From: Ruminiclostridium papyrosolvens DSM 2782
GTDB taxonomy: Bacteria > Bacillota > Clostridia > Acetivibrionales > DSM-1351
Length of the DNA stretch: 64,000 nt
Assembly: GCF_029318685.1 (NCBI RefSeq)
Contig: NZ_CP119677.1
Coordinates: 3,897,001 to 3,961,000, forward strand
Direction of reading: 5' to 3'
In this document: piece by piece, positions 56,901-64,000 of the stretch
Position numbering within the stretch: the stretch's first letter is position 1
How the letters are laid out: every line of letters begins with the position of its first letter
Notes under the pieces: generated by a model
What the model saw: the letters and a program-made list of their open reading frames with translations, nothing else
The model's database searches: none
Told to the model about the DNA's origin: nothing
Position numbers and translations under genes: made by a program

Positions 56901-59891
56901 AATTTTTTTATTCAAATTGTCAGAATAAAGGGACGGCACAATTGTATTATGTTTCATTTGTAAAATAACTTTAATCAAGCCCGATACTGCCGCTGCAGAT
57001 TCCAGATGACCAATATTGGATTTTACAGAGCCTAATAAATACTTATCAGAATAATTTTCCTTAATATTTAATCCTTTTGACAAGCCTACAATTTCTATGG
57101 GGTCTCCAAGACTGGTTCCTGTACCATGTGCTTCAATGTATGTAATATCAGTGGGTTTGATGTTAGCCTTTTCTATTGTTTTTCTTATAAGTTCACCTTG
57201 TGCATTTGGACTTGGAACAGAGTAACCTGTTGCCTTTCCACCGTGGTTAACACCTGTGGCTAAAATAACAGCCTCAACATGATCTCCGTCACTTATAGCT
57301 TTTGATAAAGGCTTTAATAATAATGCACCAACACCTTCTCCCGGCACATATCCATCGCCCCCTTCACCAAAGCTCCTGCACTTTCCTTCGGAAGAAAGGT
57401 AGTTTTTGGTTGACAGTACTTTATATTTTGCAGGATGAACAGAAAGATTTACTCCTCCTGCAAATGCCAGAGTTGATTCGCCGCTTCGAATACTCTCACA
57501 CGCTAAATGGATAGCTGTACCGGAAGAAGAACACATGGTATCCACAGCCATGCTTGGCCCTTTCAAATCTAAGAAATAGGACACCCTATTTGCTATTGAT
57601 GAAAAAGAGGAAACCGGTGATAAGGTATAATCCTCAACTTTTGTTTCATAAAATTGATAATGCCCCCAAGCAATACCTACATAGACACCAACTGTTTCTT
57701 CTTTCAGCTTATTGCGTGTATATCCTGCATTTTCCATGGTGTTCCATACAGTTTCAAGGAATATTCTTTCCTGAGGGTCTATCATAGTGGCTTCTATTGG
57801 TGAGTAGTTGAAAAATTCTGCATCAAAATACTCCGGCTTATTCAAAAAACCGCCCCATTTGCAATTGGTCATGCCCGGTCTGTTATCCTGTTGGGAATAA
57901 AAATTATTATAATCCCAACGTTCCTTTGGAACTTCAATAATACAGTCCATACCCTCGGAAAGCACCTTCCAGTATTCTTCCACATTGTCCGCACCGGGGA
58001 ATTTACCATCAAAACCTATGATTGCAATTGGTTCGTTCTCATAATCAAATTTAGTTTGACTATTACTTTTTAAAACCACAACTTCTTTCTCTTTAGCTGC
58101 TGAAATATCAGCTTGGACTTTTATTTCAGGCTTTGCAGCTGTTTCCTTGGTATTAAATAATTGTGCGTATTCTTTCTCTACGAATTCTTCCAACTGATCC
58201 AGTCTTTCGTATTCAAAAAATAATGTTTTGGGCAATGAACCAAGTTTTTCTTCCATTTTTGCAATAATGTTTATCATTTTGATGGAATCTATTCCAAGAT
58301 TCTCAAAATACTCGTAATCATCAATATCCGTAATCTGGTGTTTTGTAATTGAAGCTATAGATTCTTTCAAGAATAAATTGATTTTTTCTTTATTCATAAA
58401 ACTGCTACCCCTTTCATTACCCTCTTGTTTTAATCCTAGTAAATCAATGATTTCTCGCTTTTTCCCATAAAAAGTTATAAATGTTCCTGACTTTCCGCTA
58501 TTTAAAACTGTCTCAAATACTTTTATTCCCTGTTCCCGAGATAAAACATCGAAGCCTTGTTTTTGCATATTGTTCTTAACAAGTTTTGAGGCATTCATTC
58601 CTTTGCTTTCCCATAAAGGCCATGCAATACTGATAAGGCGTACATTTAAGTTCTTTTGCTCAGAAACATAATTATTTAAAAAACTATTCCCATATGCATA
58701 ATCACATTGTCCTACGGTTCCTACATATGCGGCAATTGATGAAAAGTAAAGTATGTAATCACTCCTGCACTCTTTTGCTATCAACTCTACCTGCTTAATG
58801 GAATTTACCTTGGGATTAATCACATAATCAAAGTCCTGTTTTTCCTTTTTTATTATCATGGAATCCTTTGAGGTTGCCGCACAATGAATGATTCCATTTA
58901 TTTTCCCCTGTTCAGCTATTTGGGATATAAATTTTTTTGTTGACTCTTCAGAGGTAATATCGCATGAATGGAATACCAGCTTTTCAGCGTCTCCACCCTT
59001 TTTCCTTATTTCAGCTTTAGCCTCTTCAATCAAGTCGTAATTACAATTTCTGCCGCAAACTATAACCTTTGCATTATATTCGGTAATCAGGTGACTGGCC
59101 AGAAGGGTTCCCAGTCCTCCAAGTCCCCCTATAATTACATAGTTTCCTTCCCATACGGTGAATTTAGCATTATCATCAATCAGTTCTGTCAGTTCCAATT
59201 TTTTTATATATCTTTTTTCGCTGACATATTTTACTTCAAGATTTTTACTTGTTCGCTCGTCATTTATTAGCTCTAAACAAAGCTCATTGATTGATGACAA
59301 CTCTATACTGTGGCAGCAAATTCTTGAGTTCTCATTGGACAGTACTCTGAAAAATGCACTTGTTGCTGCGCAGGTGGCATTCCATACGGGATTCTTTTTC
59401 ATATAAAAGAATAATATGTCCCAACCCTTTCCTCTGAGCACATGCTTACTCATATGAAAGAAGAAATCCACCGAAAAGGTTGATACGTTTTCATCCAAAA
59501 TCTTATTTTCACATAAACAAAAACAATTTATAGCTAATCGTATTTCTATATGATTAGAAGTTAACCAATCGTATAACTTCATATATGAACTTTCATCCGA
59601 CAAATTCAACTCTAATTCATATGGATTAATTTGTCTGAACTCATTGCCCGGATGAATTTGTATTATATTTTCTCCTAAACTTTTAAATACTCTTTCCTTT
59701 GTAAAATCTTTATGGCAGAAAACTAAAGCACCCTCTTGCTGCTCTGTATTTGTTCCGGTTTTATGCAGCTCCTGTTCTTCCCAAGTTTCAATGCAGTATA
59801 TGCTTTCTGACGCATCTTCTATTTGTGAGGAATAAAAATTATCAGCATTATTCAGTTTTTCAACAATTTCAAAAAGTCTATCTTTGCTCAT
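47970..59891 (-). CDS. Trans-AT-type modular polyketide synthase (3973 aa)
   Basis: Domain order with key residues: KR (about 245-470; GGLGGLG, Ser and Tyr in SSIAAYVG/CDYAYGN), ACP (Ser536), KS1 (Cys787, HGTGT, NIGHLES), DH (His1257 in HVVNGKVLMP, Asp1421), ACP (Ser1557), KS2 (Cys1813), DH (His2289, Asp2460), KR (about 2765-2995; GGLKGIG, DYAYAN), ACP (Ser3067), KS3 (Cys3333, but QGTCT with Gln3468 in place of the catalytic His), an ACP-like insert without its Ser (Asn3675), a KS-flanking linker, ACP (Ser3887) and a C-terminal helical docking tail. There is no AT, ER, C-methylation or thioesterase domain, so malonyl units must come from a free AT encoded elsewhere. It starts with a KR that completes the DH-ended module of the upstream protein, 18 bases away. 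ATG follows ATGGAGA. Confidence 0.93.
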   Translation of the reverse strand: MSKDRLFEIVEKLNNADNFYSSQIEDASESIYCIETWEEQELHKTGTNTEQQEGALVFCHKDFTKERVFKSLGENIIQIHPGNEFRQINPYELELNLSDESSYMKLYDWLTSNHIEIRLAINCFCLCENKILDENVSTFSVDFFFHMSKHVLRGKGWDILFFYMKKNPVWNATCAATSAFFRVLSNENSRICCHSIELSSINELCLELINDERTSKNLEVKYVSEKRYIKKLELTELIDDNAKFTVWEGNYVIIGGLGGLGTLLASHLITEYNAKVIVCGRNCNYDLIEEAKAEIRKKGGDAEKLVFHSCDITSEESTKKFISQIAEQGKINGIIHCAATSKDSMIIKKEKQDFDYVINPKVNSIKQVELIAKECRSDYILYFSSIAAYVGTVGQCDYAYGNSFLNNYVSEQKNLNVRLISIAWPLWESKGMNASKLVKNNMQKQGFDVLSREQGIKVFETVLNSGKSGTFITFYGKKREIIDLLGLKQEGNERGSSFMNKEKINLFLKESIASITKHQITDIDDYEYFENLGIDSIKMINIIAKMEEKLGSLPKTLFFEYERLDQLEEFVEKEYAQLFNTKETAAKPEIKVQADISAAKEKEVVVLKSNSQTKFDYENEPIAIIGFDGKFPGADNVEEYWKVLSEGMDCIIEVPKERWDYNNFYSQQDNRPGMTNCKWGGFLNKPEYFDAEFFNYSPIEATMIDPQERIFLETVWNTMENAGYTRNKLKEETVGVYVGIAWGHYQFYETKVEDYTLSPVSSFSSIANRVSYFLDLKGPSMAVDTMCSSSGTAIHLACESIRSGESTLAFAGGVNLSVHPAKYKVLSTKNYLSSEGKCRSFGEGGDGYVPGEGVGALLLKPLSKAISDGDHVEAVILATGVNHGGKATGYSVPSPNAQGELIRKTIEKANIKPTDITYIEAHGTGTSLGDPIEIVGLSKGLNIKENYSDKYLLGSVKSNIGHLESAAAVSGLIKVILQMKHNTIVPSLYSDNLNKKIDFDTLPFEVVQQLQPWELKEEHKNGMIEFFSAVSSFGAGGSNSFTILGKLAQETDKRAFVINEQLIVISALSEKALRENICSLKEYVQQQEDTSSGTFVDICYTLQTGREAMTYRAAFLANSIDELSNELNCYIEGKASEKCYSGFVEKNVAKGNLCMETATELHVKNHDMKKLAQEWVSGKYVDWEKLYTKEVFKPKKIALPTYSFQKERFWILDYGNEAGTKINVDLIHPMIDVNNSTINRQIYKKRLSGHEPYLSNHVVNGKVLMPGAGFVELSRAAGQLALAGIGTVKNMSNIVFRRPLVVEQPSDIVVECYPKKGGLLFEIKDENEKNIVYCTGEVSYLGMQGDYIEEESCLKDEVYDSCIDTNEIYSMLKRAGFSYGEYYQCINKISLVEDTVIAKLEIEEDIANENSFYELKPSLVDSALQSASILLKSEEDGNKFIPSKIENIIIYGSMTNTCTAVVKTVSCSKSGYVFNIKIYDAQGNICVQICNYTIETYSKPENINKAAVRRVESSNEIDRELKSKVAEFVKHSISKEIGVDTNTLKESDDFEKYGIDSVITMRITDRLNQVFKTLPATLLFEHKLIGSLIDFLFSDFHDIAVEHFGEDSNQLNTQNEEAEKTDYLEADQKDADTLYNSKYSHSNEDIAIIGIAGRYPQSDNLDIFWDNLVHGKDCIEEVPLERWDYRPLYSADKNEKGKISSKWGGFINGAEEFDADFFGIVPIQAAIMDPQERIYLQSAWSCIEDAGYTVKALENYKVGVYTGEMWGCYQKVGVEETLKGNVMSLSSSFASTSNKVSYIMNLHGPSMTVDTMCSSSLTAIHLACKAINDGSIDMAIAGGVNLSLHPDKYISLSQGKFLSTNGRCKSFGEGGDGYVPGEGVGTILLKKVSQAEKDKDHIYGVIKATSINHGGRSNAYFVPNVIEQKNLIVEALKNADISPRTISTVEAHGTGTALGDPIEVEGFNKAYRLYTQDKQYCAIGSVKSNIGHLESAAGIAALTKVLLEMQHKKLVPSIHSEILNSKIDFAGSPFYVQHEYEEWKKPIINENGQLVEYPRRAAISAFGAGGTNVHIVLEENKQKEDLRNIQAADRIFVFSAKNKERLEELLQKFVQFLKQQEFSGQAEENSFMYDLESNLLMGRQFFKCRIAIVAKKIDEILNRIEAYLAGEEQRNLFIGEMDANSIVDDFFEDEDGKQYLITLMKKKNLQKIAKLWVNNVDFDYNTFVGEQYRKISMPTYCFEKRVIKPPKVKNEIQERRVALHSMVDNNVSKIQNQQFVKQFTGNEFYLKDHVIKGRSILPAAAFLEMLRASGTFSVHQGVVSQITKVVWLRPLMLDGSNAADAYINLIPQGESVKCEIETINQLGVHLLHCTANLELVKYDPKWRADDKLDLNYYKEICTVNVDGSDFYKEFEKTDFVYGKRLQFIDRILVSEASKCAITELHDTNELFEKENYTLHPAILDSGIQSVAALINTYNRSYLPHSVEKVEILDSLDNVKYVLIHDMSVQSDTISFDLEFVSEDGKVLLKFVGLTVKEQKVAEKEDVIQYFTTIVEETAKLPINNEKPKFVILDNTHELYDSIKQLGLDAVLVRPGNAKNKISQTEYEICSCEEQDYKWLFQNAVNNSSSTCIIYNLNRDLSMDFDINYAEEFFVFVKAVVSSGLRSNIKLFHVFSGDIQSANKLSVNPMYLACAGLLKTAVMEMPKLVCKNIAFDKSIVRDSRKLAGYLRDELALGTENVEEIYYSFEDKRHIRALKELTGTNPQQSTLKVNGVYYIIGGLKGIGLKFAEYLATTYKANLIISGRTELSAENKKHIENLQRVCESVLYLQADVNVYQDMKNSVELIRNTYGRLDGIVYSAGIKQDELIINKTPETFTRIIETKTLGIQNTCKAVGEEPVDFIITFSSLAGLMGNMGQADYAYANNYLDAYATVEGFNGKNMLSINWPYWLDGGMRLKDSEIEGMKRRNNMVPLQTKDGLQAFEFAISNLSSVHQLFVLASDNVTKSQEVKTVKEDSSKSKEPSGKKSVETKGVSASESAISYLKNVISEETQIEANRIKNNEAFDAYGLDSVMIMNITVSMEKEFGELPKTLLYENHNINELNEYLQTNYTAEYNKLFGSSSVIQAEYMELEAAEEREDESTLEYTTEREKIIFSNYIKEVISDANTVCNEDIAVIGLITKAPEADNIDEYWQNILQNKNCITEVPEERWDYKPYFSEVKGEIGKTYCKYGGFMKDIDKFDPLFFNIAPSNAAFIEPQERILLQETWHLFENAGYAVSNLKDRDVGVFVGAMWQQYQMLLMNGPAQGMIPSLFSNLANRLSSYYDLSGPSIALDTMCSGSLTALHLAINSIRNGECSSAIVAGVNTSIHPSKYINLSQGGLLSTDSKCKPFGKGADGYIPAEGLGLMLIKPLSQAIKDKDNIHIVIKSNEMAHSGKGGGFMVPNPKAQAQVIEKAIRKAKVPIQSINYIEAQGTCTEIGDAVEVKGMSTAFGNFTKEKQVCSVGSAKYHIGHTEAASGILAIAKITMQMKNHLIPGILNDDEINEKLPLADSPFYIQQQAGVWEPYSQNGEKYPLTAGLNGFGGGGSYVHFILQEYVEPEREVKKIRKGHNAFNLSGKNKNALKQMIWNFEEYIKSLFSNNNGKGNILEDVIKIICTKTGVSNSILSEASILAELNLSNKNYVEVLNEINKVFNLNMEYEDFINLVTVKDIVDNIPCNSIKEDGIKLEQIAYSLQQGRESMAERVVFVAESAEELLAAIRQSSSRENVNGVYYGFEDKSTCDSELNSLISAWLEYKDVNWEALYKSATPKKVVLPEYPFAKERYWLPKEIIMNCKNEDSAGDSSLNQSPATRSVQLSDERGKLADIIASTLGISADLLDYDTSFSTYGLDSYLGLKITQDITELYNCPMEISILEEYNTVNKLYEYIAANNKKSEADSVVNENMENSELTWLLLKQLENGEIDVDEVMKIEKEVQEK

Positions 59892-59909
59892 TTGAATTCT
59901 CCATTCTGA

Positions 59910-62900
59910 TTATTTGTTGTTGATAATTTTTTGAACTACATATTCTTGGATTACAACATTTATATTTCCGTATAAATCCATAATAAAAATATCGTAGCTG
60001 TCCGATTTACTGCTTATTTTTTTTCTCATTGCAAGGATAAACCCTCTTTCCATAGGCCTGTTAACAATAGTGAGCTTTTCCATATAAAAGGGTACTCTGA
60101 TTTGTCCGCTGTTAAATCCGGCTGATATATTGCCTACAACACTTTGGAATGCCGCATCCAATATTCGGGGATTCAGTGCATATTCCTCGGATTTATCATC
60201 ATTCTCTATCACATATTGAACAACTGAGTAATCATTGGCACACCACATTGCATTTATTGTTTGGAATGTTTCTCCAAACATCATATTAGCGGCTTCAAAC
60301 TGTTTATATACATAATCTCTGCTAAAAGGTTTTTCACATGAGTCAATGAGGGCAGCTATATCCGGCTCTTTAAATATTGCATCATTGTTCAGTACAGTAC
60401 CTTTAGCAAGTAATTTATTTGAAGTTATACTTACGGTACTAATACTATCCTTTTTATCTATTGATACGGCTAGCTCAATTGGCTTTGAGCCGGCTTCAAA
60501 ATTACCTAACCAAAACATATCCTGTATGCAGTTAAACTGTTTTTCTTCTGTGGTACAAGCAGCCTTCATAATTATTTCCGAATAAACCGCACCGGGCAGT
60601 ATCATCTTTCCGTCTACTATATGATCTCTGAGAAAAGCATCCTTAGCTGAAAATGCTATAGTTTGCTGCGTTCCAGAAGCCTCTTGGCTTATATCTGCCT
60701 CAGTTGATGATAAAGAATAATATTCAGGAATCCAATATCTCTCTTTCTTAAAGGGATATGTCGGTGCATGTATTTTCCTTGGTTTTTCCAGAGAATAAAG
60801 CTGATTCCAATCAACATCAATCCCATAACACCACATCTGCGTTAAATCCTTTATTTGCCCGGTTTCAATCATGTGATTAGTCAATTCTGACTCAGAGCCT
60901 TTTTCACATTTCTCCTTACACCAAGAAGAATATTTAGCAATATTCTCACATAGAATATACCTTTCATCTGCCTGCTCAGTAATAACTTTATCAATCATTT
61001 CCACTAACTCCGACAGAGATGTTATATTAATAGCACAACGGCAATTAAACCTGTCCCGTCCCACTTGGAAGGTATAACACAAGCGTTGAAGCAGAACATT
61101 ATCTTGCGTATCTACCCCTGTTCTCACTTTGCCGATATTATCTGAAACTAATTTGAGATAAACTTTTAATCTGTCCGCATTATGAGCTGATATAGTGAAT
61201 ATAAAATTATCTTTACTTTTTGACTCCAATAACTCAGTCGTCGGATTTTCATGTTCTTCAAGGACAACATGGGCATTTACTCCGCCTATGCCAAAAGCAC
61301 TCACACCTGCTCTTCTTGGCAAGCATTCACCGTCATCTGCATTATAGTATGGAGCATATTCTGTCAGTTCACGATTAACATAAAATGGAGAGTCCTTTAA
61401 GTCTATATAAGGATTCAGTGTTTTGAAATTTATCGTTGGGGCTATCTTTTTATTTTGCAGTGACTTGACAGCCTTAATAACACTGGCAATTCCTGATGCT
61501 GCTTCTAAATGTCCGATATTAGTCTTAACAGAGCTTAATGCACAAGCCTTTGTCTTTACAATATGTTCACTGCCGCTTGATGCTTCAGCAAATGCCTTCT
61601 TTAGTCCATCTATTTCAATGGGGTCACCTAATTTGGTTCCGGTACCATGTGCTTCTATATATGTAACTGTACTCATACTAATTCCGGCATTATCATAAGC
61701 TTTCTTAATTACACTTGCCTGCGCTTCTGCATTGGGTACCGTAAGCCCTGTAGATTTGCCCCCATGTTGTACTGCGCTTCCGCATATAGTTGCATAGATG
61801 CTGTCTCCATCTGCTAATGCATCCTGCAAGCGCTTTATGAGGATAACACCTACTCCTTCACCACGAGCATACCCGTCTGCAGCTTCATCAAAGGTTTTAC
61901 ATTTCCCTGTTGGTGATAAAGCCTTGGAAAGACATTCATACACATATGTATTGGGCGATAAAATCAAATTAACGCCCCCGGCAAATGCCATTTTACTTTC
62001 ACCATTTTTCAGTGTTTCAATTGCTCTGTGAATTGCAAGTAAGGAGCTGGAGCAGGCCGAATCACAAGGTTCGCTTTTACCTGTAGTTTCCAGTACAAAA
62101 GAAATCCTGTTTGTAACCATGGAATGGGTCAGGACTGTTGGTATTTTTCTCTGTACAAGCAGTTCCCCATAATCAGCATTTGATATTCCTATAAAAATCG
62201 ACGTATCTGTTCCCTTTAAATCTTTTGAGCTATAGCCTGCATCCTCCATGGCTTTCCAGGTATGTTCCAATACTAATCTTTGCTGTGGGTCCATTATAGC
62301 TGCGTCGAGTGGTGATATTTTAAAGAATTTTGCATCGAAGCAATCTACATTTTCAATAAAGCCTCCTGAGTGAGTATAAATGTTATATGCTCCATATTCG
62401 CTGTCGCCGTCATACTCTCTCCAGTCCCATCTGTCAGAAGGAATATCTGTAATTAAATCCCTTCCCTGACTTATGTTATCCCAGAATTCTTCAATGTCTG
62501 AACTTCCCGGGAAAGCACCACTCATACCGATAATGGCATACTTGTCCGAATATTCCTTAACCTGATAATTACTTTCAGCATTTGTAAAAACCCTTGTAAA
62601 ATCATAATCAGGATATGCCTGACTACTCACGCTGCTATGGCAGGTGGTTTTATAAGCCTCTTTTACATGAGTATACTTTTCCAGAATATGTTCAACAATG
62701 TTGTTGACCGTATTTCTTTCGAAGAAAAGCACCGGGTTTGTATCTATATTCAATTTCTCATTTATAGCATTGGACAGCTCTGTAAATGTAATGGAATCAA
62801 ACCCGTATTCTAACAAACTTGTATCCGGATCAATTTTTTTTCTCAATTTTAAAGTCTGAGCACATACATTTATTATTGTTTCAGTTATACTATTTTCTTG

Positions 62901-64000
62901 AATAAATTCAATATTTTCTTGGTCGTCACTTTTGTTTTCAATTGAACACACATTTTCAGGCAAGGCTTTTGTGCTGACATCACCATTTACAGCCAAGATA
63001 GTGTAATTGCTAATCCGAGCCAACATTTTGCAAGCTTCACTATAATATTCTACTGTGTACTTCCACTCGGAAGGGTTTTGGGTTTTCCCTGCTTTCGCAA
63101 TAACATGAACATATTTTATAGCTGTCCCTTTTTTAAAAAATTCTATGTTTTCAGTTACAAAGGGCATATAAATCGTCTCAGCATTTGCTCCCATTTTATA
63201 TGCAAGTGCAACAACACTTTGAAATCCCGCATCCAGTAAGGTTGGATGGTAATTAAAATCTTTTCTTGTTGCGTCTAAAACATCGACTATACCTGCTTCG
63301 GCAAATGCCTCTTTATCTCTGAAAAAGAAGGCTTTTATTCCTTTGAATCTATAACCAAAACAAGAATTCAGCCGTTCCAAATGGTTGTAGTATTCCTCTG
63401 CCTCGTGTTTTCCGCCAGTCATGCTGCTAATACAATCCGCAACCTTCAACTGCTTGTCCGGAAATCCTGTTTTCTTACCTAATACAATATTGCACTGAGC
63501 ATAAACAATTTCACATGGCACATCGCTGAATACTTGTGCAGAAACTGTTTCACGCTGCAGCATAAAACGAACCTTTAAAACTCTTTTTTCTGCTCTTACA
63601 ACAAAGGGTCTCATAAGTACCAAGTTTTTAATACCAATTAAATTATGACCTTTACTTGAGGCCATAATGCCTTGATAAATCATTTCTATGTATGCCACTG
63701 CGGGTAAAATTCCAAGGTGGTCTTTAATAAAAAATTCTTCCCCTGTAAACAGTTTTGAAAAACAAACATTGCCTAAAGTTGATATATTTGCATCAATCAG
63801 ACTGGAAATTTTCCCTGCATTATCTTGGATACTTACAATATTTTCTGTTTTATCTGTAATCCAGTAGCGTTCTTTCTCAAACTCATAACAAGGTAAATCA
63901 ACTTTTTTGAACTGACTATTTTCCCCGTATAATTCATTCCAATTAATGTAAGCTCCGATAGTCCATAAATAAGCCAGTTTCTTAATGTCTTTCTCTTGAT
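59910..64000 (-). CDS. Trans-AT-type modular polyketide synthase, C-terminal part (cut by window edge)
   Basis: The frame is open from the right edge to the stop at 59910, about 1363 residues; the start is outside. Order: KS-flanking linker (LPCYEFEKERYWI), DH (catalytic His codon 63717-63719; Asp in LLDAGFQS) with a shortened motif KDHLGILPAV, ACP (Ser codon 62793-62795, GFDSITF), KS (active Cys codon 62052-62054 in DSACSSS, HGTGT, NIGHLEAA), linker, and DH (His codon 60621-60623 in DHIVDGKMILP, Asp in ILDAAFQ). It ends right after this DH with no ACP, so the module is completed by the KR-ACP start of the next protein. No AT is present. Confidence 0.93.
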   Translation of the reverse strand, partial: QEKDIKKLAYLWTIGAYINWNELYGENSQFKKVDLPCYEFEKERYWITDKTENIVSIQDNAGKISSLIDANISTLGNVCFSKLFTGEEFFIKDHLGILPAVAYIEMIYQGIMASSKGHNLIGIKNLVLMRPFVVRAEKRVLKVRFMLQRETVSAQVFSDVPCEIVYAQCNIVLGKKTGFPDKQLKVADCISSMTGGKHEAEEYYNHLERLNSCFGYRFKGIKAFFFRDKEAFAEAGIVDVLDATRKDFNYHPTLLDAGFQSVVALAYKMGANAETIYMPFVTENIEFFKKGTAIKYVHVIAKAGKTQNPSEWKYTVEYYSEACKMLARISNYTILAVNGDVSTKALPENVCSIENKSDDQENIEFIQENSITETIINVCAQTLKLRKKIDPDTSLLEYGFDSITFTELSNAINEKLNIDTNPVLFFERNTVNNIVEHILEKYTHVKEAYKTTCHSSVSSQAYPDYDFTRVFTNAESNYQVKEYSDKYAIIGMSGAFPGSSDIEEFWDNISQGRDLITDIPSDRWDWREYDGDSEYGAYNIYTHSGGFIENVDCFDAKFFKISPLDAAIMDPQQRLVLEHTWKAMEDAGYSSKDLKGTDTSIFIGISNADYGELLVQRKIPTVLTHSMVTNRISFVLETTGKSEPCDSACSSSLLAIHRAIETLKNGESKMAFAGGVNLILSPNTYVYECLSKALSPTGKCKTFDEAADGYARGEGVGVILIKRLQDALADGDSIYATICGSAVQHGGKSTGLTVPNAEAQASVIKKAYDNAGISMSTVTYIEAHGTGTKLGDPIEIDGLKKAFAEASSGSEHIVKTKACALSSVKTNIGHLEAASGIASVIKAVKSLQNKKIAPTINFKTLNPYIDLKDSPFYVNRELTEYAPYYNADDGECLPRRAGVSAFGIGGVNAHVVLEEHENPTTELLESKSKDNFIFTISAHNADRLKVYLKLVSDNIGKVRTGVDTQDNVLLQRLCYTFQVGRDRFNCRCAINITSLSELVEMIDKVITEQADERYILCENIAKYSSWCKEKCEKGSESELTNHMIETGQIKDLTQMWCYGIDVDWNQLYSLEKPRKIHAPTYPFKKERYWIPEYYSLSSTEADISQEASGTQQTIAFSAKDAFLRDHIVDGKMILPGAVYSEIIMKAACTTEEKQFNCIQDMFWLGNFEAGSKPIELAVSIDKKDSISTVSITSNKLLAKGTVLNNDAIFKEPDIAALIDSCEKPFSRDYVYKQFEAANMMFGETFQTINAMWCANDYSVVQYVIENDDKSEEYALNPRILDAAFQSVVGNISAGFNSGQIRVPFYMEKLTIVNRPMERGFILAMRKKISSKSDSYDIFIMDLYGNINVVIQEYVVQKIINNK

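Noticed and set aside
47970-64000. Acyltransferase (AT) domains inside the PKS proteins
   Set aside because: Regions after each KS are the short flanking linker with YxFxKERYW ends; no GHSxG AT motif was found.

Overview
The window looks like the chromosome of an anaerobic, cellulolytic, spore-forming Firmicute of the Clostridia (Ruminiclostridium/Clostridium cellulolyticum-like). This rests on the low G+C, strong GGAGG-type ribosome sites, an agr-type peptide signalling locus, S-layer-anchored surface proteins and a secreted esterase with a type I dockerin (a cellulosome subunit). This is inference from gene content; no rRNA or tRNA gene was seen.

Layout. 1-4.2 kb: a sugar ABC permease (cut by the window edge) diverges from a LacI regulator, with TGGAACGTTCCA-type operators and a textbook promoter between them, then an FAD oxidoreductase and a cupin. 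4.3-7.5 kb: a tightly coupled cytoplasmic [NiFe]-hydrogenase operon headed by a cytochrome b5-like protein. 7.6-14.1 kb: an AraC regulator, an arsenic operon (arsR, ArsP-type permease, thioredoxin-like protein, arsC), small membrane/unknown genes, an XRE regulator and a sugar-isomerase-like TIM barrel. 14.2-18.9 kb: a PNPOx/HxlR divergent pair, then a dispersed agr locus: AgrB, secreted and unknown proteins, a pseudogene, an AgrC-like membrane part without a kinase, and an AgrD prepeptide absent from long-ORF searches. 18.9-30.4 kb: GNAT, dockerin esterase, TetR regulators, oxidoreductases, a Dus-family enzyme, a ribosomal-protection GTPase fused to a Rae1/YacP-like NYN nuclease, and an acyltransferase/zinc-ribbon membrane protein pair. 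30.6-41.2 kb: by eye a G+C-richer block with a subtilase-SLH protein, a 2168-residue SLH/InlB-repeat/MucBP surface protein, and an AgrA/AgrC-like two-component system.

41.3-64 kb: a biosynthetic gene cluster, all on the minus strand. Two giant PKS proteins (one cut by the right edge) have no AT or thioesterase and so belong to the trans-AT type. In transcription order they read [linker-DH-ACP-KS-DH] and [KR-ACP-KS-DH-ACP-KS-DH-KR-ACP-KS0 with an inserted ACP-like domain-ACP-docking tail]. A terminator (47884-47936) ends that transcript. A second operon with its own consensus promoter (47751-47779) encodes an SMR efflux protein, two polyprenyl diphosphate synthases, a ThiS/MoaD-like sulfur carrier ending in Gly-Gly-Gly, an ATC-hydrolase-like protein, a SAM methyltransferase, an E1-like ThiF/MoeB enzyme and a cysteine desulfurase. 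I read this as a sulfur-transfer and prenyl-supply cassette beside a trans-AT PKS; I do not recognise the product, and this is the best candidate for an undescribed system here.
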